From: K189A clade bacterium
Lineage (GTDB): Bacteria; Pseudomonadota; Gammaproteobacteria; Pseudomonadales; Azotimanducaceae
Assembly (NCBI GenBank): GCA_902565895.1
Contig: CACFGV010000007.1
Span: 1-64,000 of the forward strand
DNA length: 64,000 bases
Reading direction: 5' to 3'
Positions within the stretch are counted from its first letter, which is position 1, and every line of letters starts with the position of its first letter. Under the pieces are notes generated by a model. That model was given only the letters and a program-made list of their open reading frames with translations, had not been told where the DNA came from and did not search any database. Positions 62,118 to 64,000 of this stretch are shown here, in pieces. Both the position numbers and the translations under genes were made by a program.

Positions 62118-64000
62118 CTACCAATCTAACCTTATCGACACGCCGATCTGTCTGGGCCCGCCCAGTTGCGTCCACGCAGTATCAACATAATCGGCTCTTG
62201 GGTCGTTGCCGAAGTAAAACCCACGAACATGATATTCGGCGTCGGTTAGATTGCGTCCCCACACTCGTGCACTGAATCGACCCTGACGATAACCAAGCGC
62301 GCCATTAACAAGCGCGTAACTGTCCGCCTGGGCACTGTGGCTGTCAGAAAAGTAAAAACCGTCTTTCGCTTCTACTGCGATGCTTGCGAACCACGCTTGG
62401 GAGAATTCGTAGTCAATGCCTATGTGGGCCTGATAGCTGGGTGCATGAGCCTGCTCACGACCATCCAGGTCATTACCTGAAGCATCGATAAAGTCTTCAT
62501 ATTGCGTCTCCAACAAGCCTAGTCCTGCAATCATCGACGCCCGCTCGCTCAACGCCAGATCCAGCTCTACTTCAACGCCTTGATTGGCGCCTGAAGCTGC
62601 ATTGCCGGTGAATTCGATAAATTCCGACGAGCCATCATCACGTACGCGGACAATAGATGTGGCGATTTGCACATCAGAGCGCGCCATATGAAACAGAGCG
62701 ACCCGCAGCTGCCCGGCGTCATTGAAAACAGTGGCTTTGTATCCAACTTCGAAGTTCCAGAGGGTTTCTGGATCAAACAAACGTAAGTCCGCATCTAAAG
62801 TACCGGAGGTATTAAATCCGCCCGACTTGTAGCCTTGAGTAAAACTGGCATACGCGAGCGCGCCGGATTGATAGCTTCTTTCGAGACGTATTCGCCCACC
62901 AAAAAGATCGTCAGATGGCGTAAAGCTGACCCCAGCGTTATCTGCATAGTCTGCTTCATGTTGCTCAACACGCGCTCCGATCGACAACTTCCACAACCCA
63001 TTCAAAGGCACACCAAACTCACCATAGAGCGCCTGTCGCTGAACCGAAAACGTGCTGACAAAGTCGCTGTCCAACCAAGTATAGGTTCGCTGCAAGTCCA
63101 CCTCTCGATCAAGCAAATACAAGCCAAGCACCCAGTCCATGGCGTTAGCATCAGCGGGCTTAGATACCCAACGCAAATCTGCTGTGGTTGTCTCTACATC
63201 GCGATCGTAATAGTCCGTGGAACTGTAACCGTATGGATGAAAACCGTCGTAAGTCCAGTCCTCGTCATACCCGTAAACCACATCACTGCTGACAAAACCC
63301 AACGCTGCCACCAGGGTACCCTGCTGCAACTGTTTCGTTTCAACTCGCGCGCTGAAGAATTGGCTGCTTTGTTCATCAACTCCGGGCTGATCAGAGCGCG
63401 TCTGGCGATCATTGTCTAACGAAAAGGCATCATAGCCGTTGGCTATGTCGATCACACCGGCGCTGAGCTGCCAATCCACGACATCGTTTCTGCCATCGAG
63501 CTTTAAGCGCAGGGTCGTCTCGTCATGGTTATCGGTGTCATCGCGACGCAAATACTGGTTCTTTATAAATCCGTCGTCACTGTATTGTTGCGCACTCAAC
63601 CGCAGCCCCACATCGCTGCTAAGGGGACCACTAATAACACCGCCAAAACCTAGGGCGCCATAATTCCCGGCATCGAATCGCATCATTCTTTGCCATTGTG
63701 CTGCTGAGGCCGGGGTTACCACATTGATCAAACCCGCCAATGCATTAGCACCATAGAGTGTCCCCTGGGGTCCTCGTAGCACTTCAACTTGAGAAACATC
63801 GAATAACGTAGCAGCGGTACCCAAGCCGCTGAAATCCACATCATCAATCAGCAACGCCACTGAAGAATTCAGCGGCTCGGCAAACTGTCCCCGTTCGCCG
63901 ATACCACGCATCTGAACAAACCGCGCTCTAGATGCTCCGCTGGCTAGATTCACATTCACTGCACCGCCCAACACTTCCTCCAGATGATTAGCCACATCTG
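62118..64000 (-). CDS. TonB-dependent outer-membrane receptor, 5' end outside the window
   Basis: The frame is open to the window edge. The visible part of more than 620 residues starts within the plug (QMRGIGERGQF, VSQVEVLRGPQGTLYGANA). The beta-barrel follows, with alternating patterns and aromatic strand ends; it finishes VSIRLDW. The plug segment is typical of receptors for siderophores, vitamins or complex organic ligands. The signal peptide and TonB box lie beyond position 64000. The ligand cannot be named. Confidence 0.92.
   Translation of the reverse strand, partial: DVANHLEEVLGGAVNVNLASGASRARFVQMRGIGERGQFAEPLNSSVALLIDDVDFSGLGTAATLFDVSQVEVLRGPQGTLYGANALAGLINVVTPASAAQWQRMMRFDAGNYGALGFGGVISGPLSSDVGLRLSAQQYSDDGFIKNQYLRRDDTDNHDETTLRLKLDGRNDVVDWQLSAGVIDIANGYDAFSLDNDRQTRSDQPGVDEQSSQFFSARVETKQLQQGTLVAALGFVSSDVVYGYDEDWTYDGFHPYGYSSTDYYDRDVETTTADLRWVSKPADANAMDWVLGLYLLDREVDLQRTYTWLDSDFVSTFSVQRQALYGEFGVPLNGLWKLSIGARVEQHEADYADNAGVSFTPSDDLFGGRIRLERSYQSGALAYASFTQGYKSGGFNTSGTLDADLRLFDPETLWNFEVGYKATVFNDAGQLRVALFHMARSDVQIATSIVRVRDDGSSEFIEFTGNAASGANQGVEVELDLALSERASMIAGLGLLETQYEDFIDASGNDLDGREQAHAPSYQAHIGIDYEFSQAWFASIAVEAKDGFYFSDSHSAQADSYALVNGALGYRQGRFSARVWGRNLTDAEYHVRGFYFGNDPRADYVDTAWTQLGGPRQIGVSIRLDW

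Overview
The window reads as chromosomal DNA from a gammaproteobacterium, most likely a free-living aerobic and probably marine heterotroph. The core block miaB-phoH-ybeY-corC-lnt-leuS-lptE-holA (about 4.3-13.8 kb, minus strand) has the order typical of that class. LptE, Lnt, a TonB-dependent receptor and a DsbA-like protein show a Gram-negative envelope. A TRAP transporter, a three-piece proton-translocating transhydrogenase, a PQQ dehydrogenase and many acyl-CoA or flavin enzymes point to an oxidative life on organic acids and lipids. Genus cannot be fixed from sequence reading alone.

Layout. 0-4.2 kb: 5' part of a CobS-type cobaltochelatase ATPase, a SixA-like phosphatase, a soluble PQQ dehydrogenase, and a coiled-coil protein with a nuclease-like C-terminus. 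4.3-13.8 kb: the core operon. 13.9-20.2 kb: DUF1820, a glutathione S-transferase with a crotonase, an FMN 2-hydroxy-acid oxidase, a ferredoxin reductase and an acyl-CoA dehydrogenase. 20.2-22.5 kb: a pterin-synthase homologue, an SDR and a queuosine-precursor-type transporter, with nested repeats between the first two. 22.5-32.2 kb: 2-hydroxy-acid dehydrogenase, luciferase-like monooxygenase (LLM), folK, HtrA protease, MFS transporter, and panB-panC-coaX for coenzyme A. 32.4-36.1 kb: coxM/coxS/coxG homologues with a quinone reductase and a frameshifted nitroreductase, but no large molybdenum subunit. 36.4-45 kb: rluE, nitroreductase, pntAA-pntAB-pntB, a TRAP transporter with a PurN-like gene, and a HisN-like phosphatase. 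45.6-51.7 kb: MATE pump, acyltransferase, a decayed histidine kinase, metallo-hydrolase, fatty-acyl-CoA ligase. 51.7-64 kb: YihX-like phosphatase, YkgJ, five LLM flavoenzymes interleaved with a phosphatase, an APH-fold kinase and redox proteins, then a partial TonB receptor.

The most unusual non-coding structure is a 228-bp element at 51444-51671. It has long imperfect terminal inverted repeats; its left end includes the stop codon of the upstream acyl-CoA ligase and its right end carries the Shine-Dalgarno of the downstream phosphatase gene. A separate family of tandem 36-37 bp palindromes (outer stem CCCCGC...GCGGGG) occurs at two loci, 26 kb and 30.6 kb, and in both supplies the final codons of a gene (htrA, panC). 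A third repeat type sits behind the pterin-synthase gene, whose last 30 bp are duplicated.

No tRNA, rRNA, CRISPR array, complete insertion sequence, or recognisable transcription factor was found.
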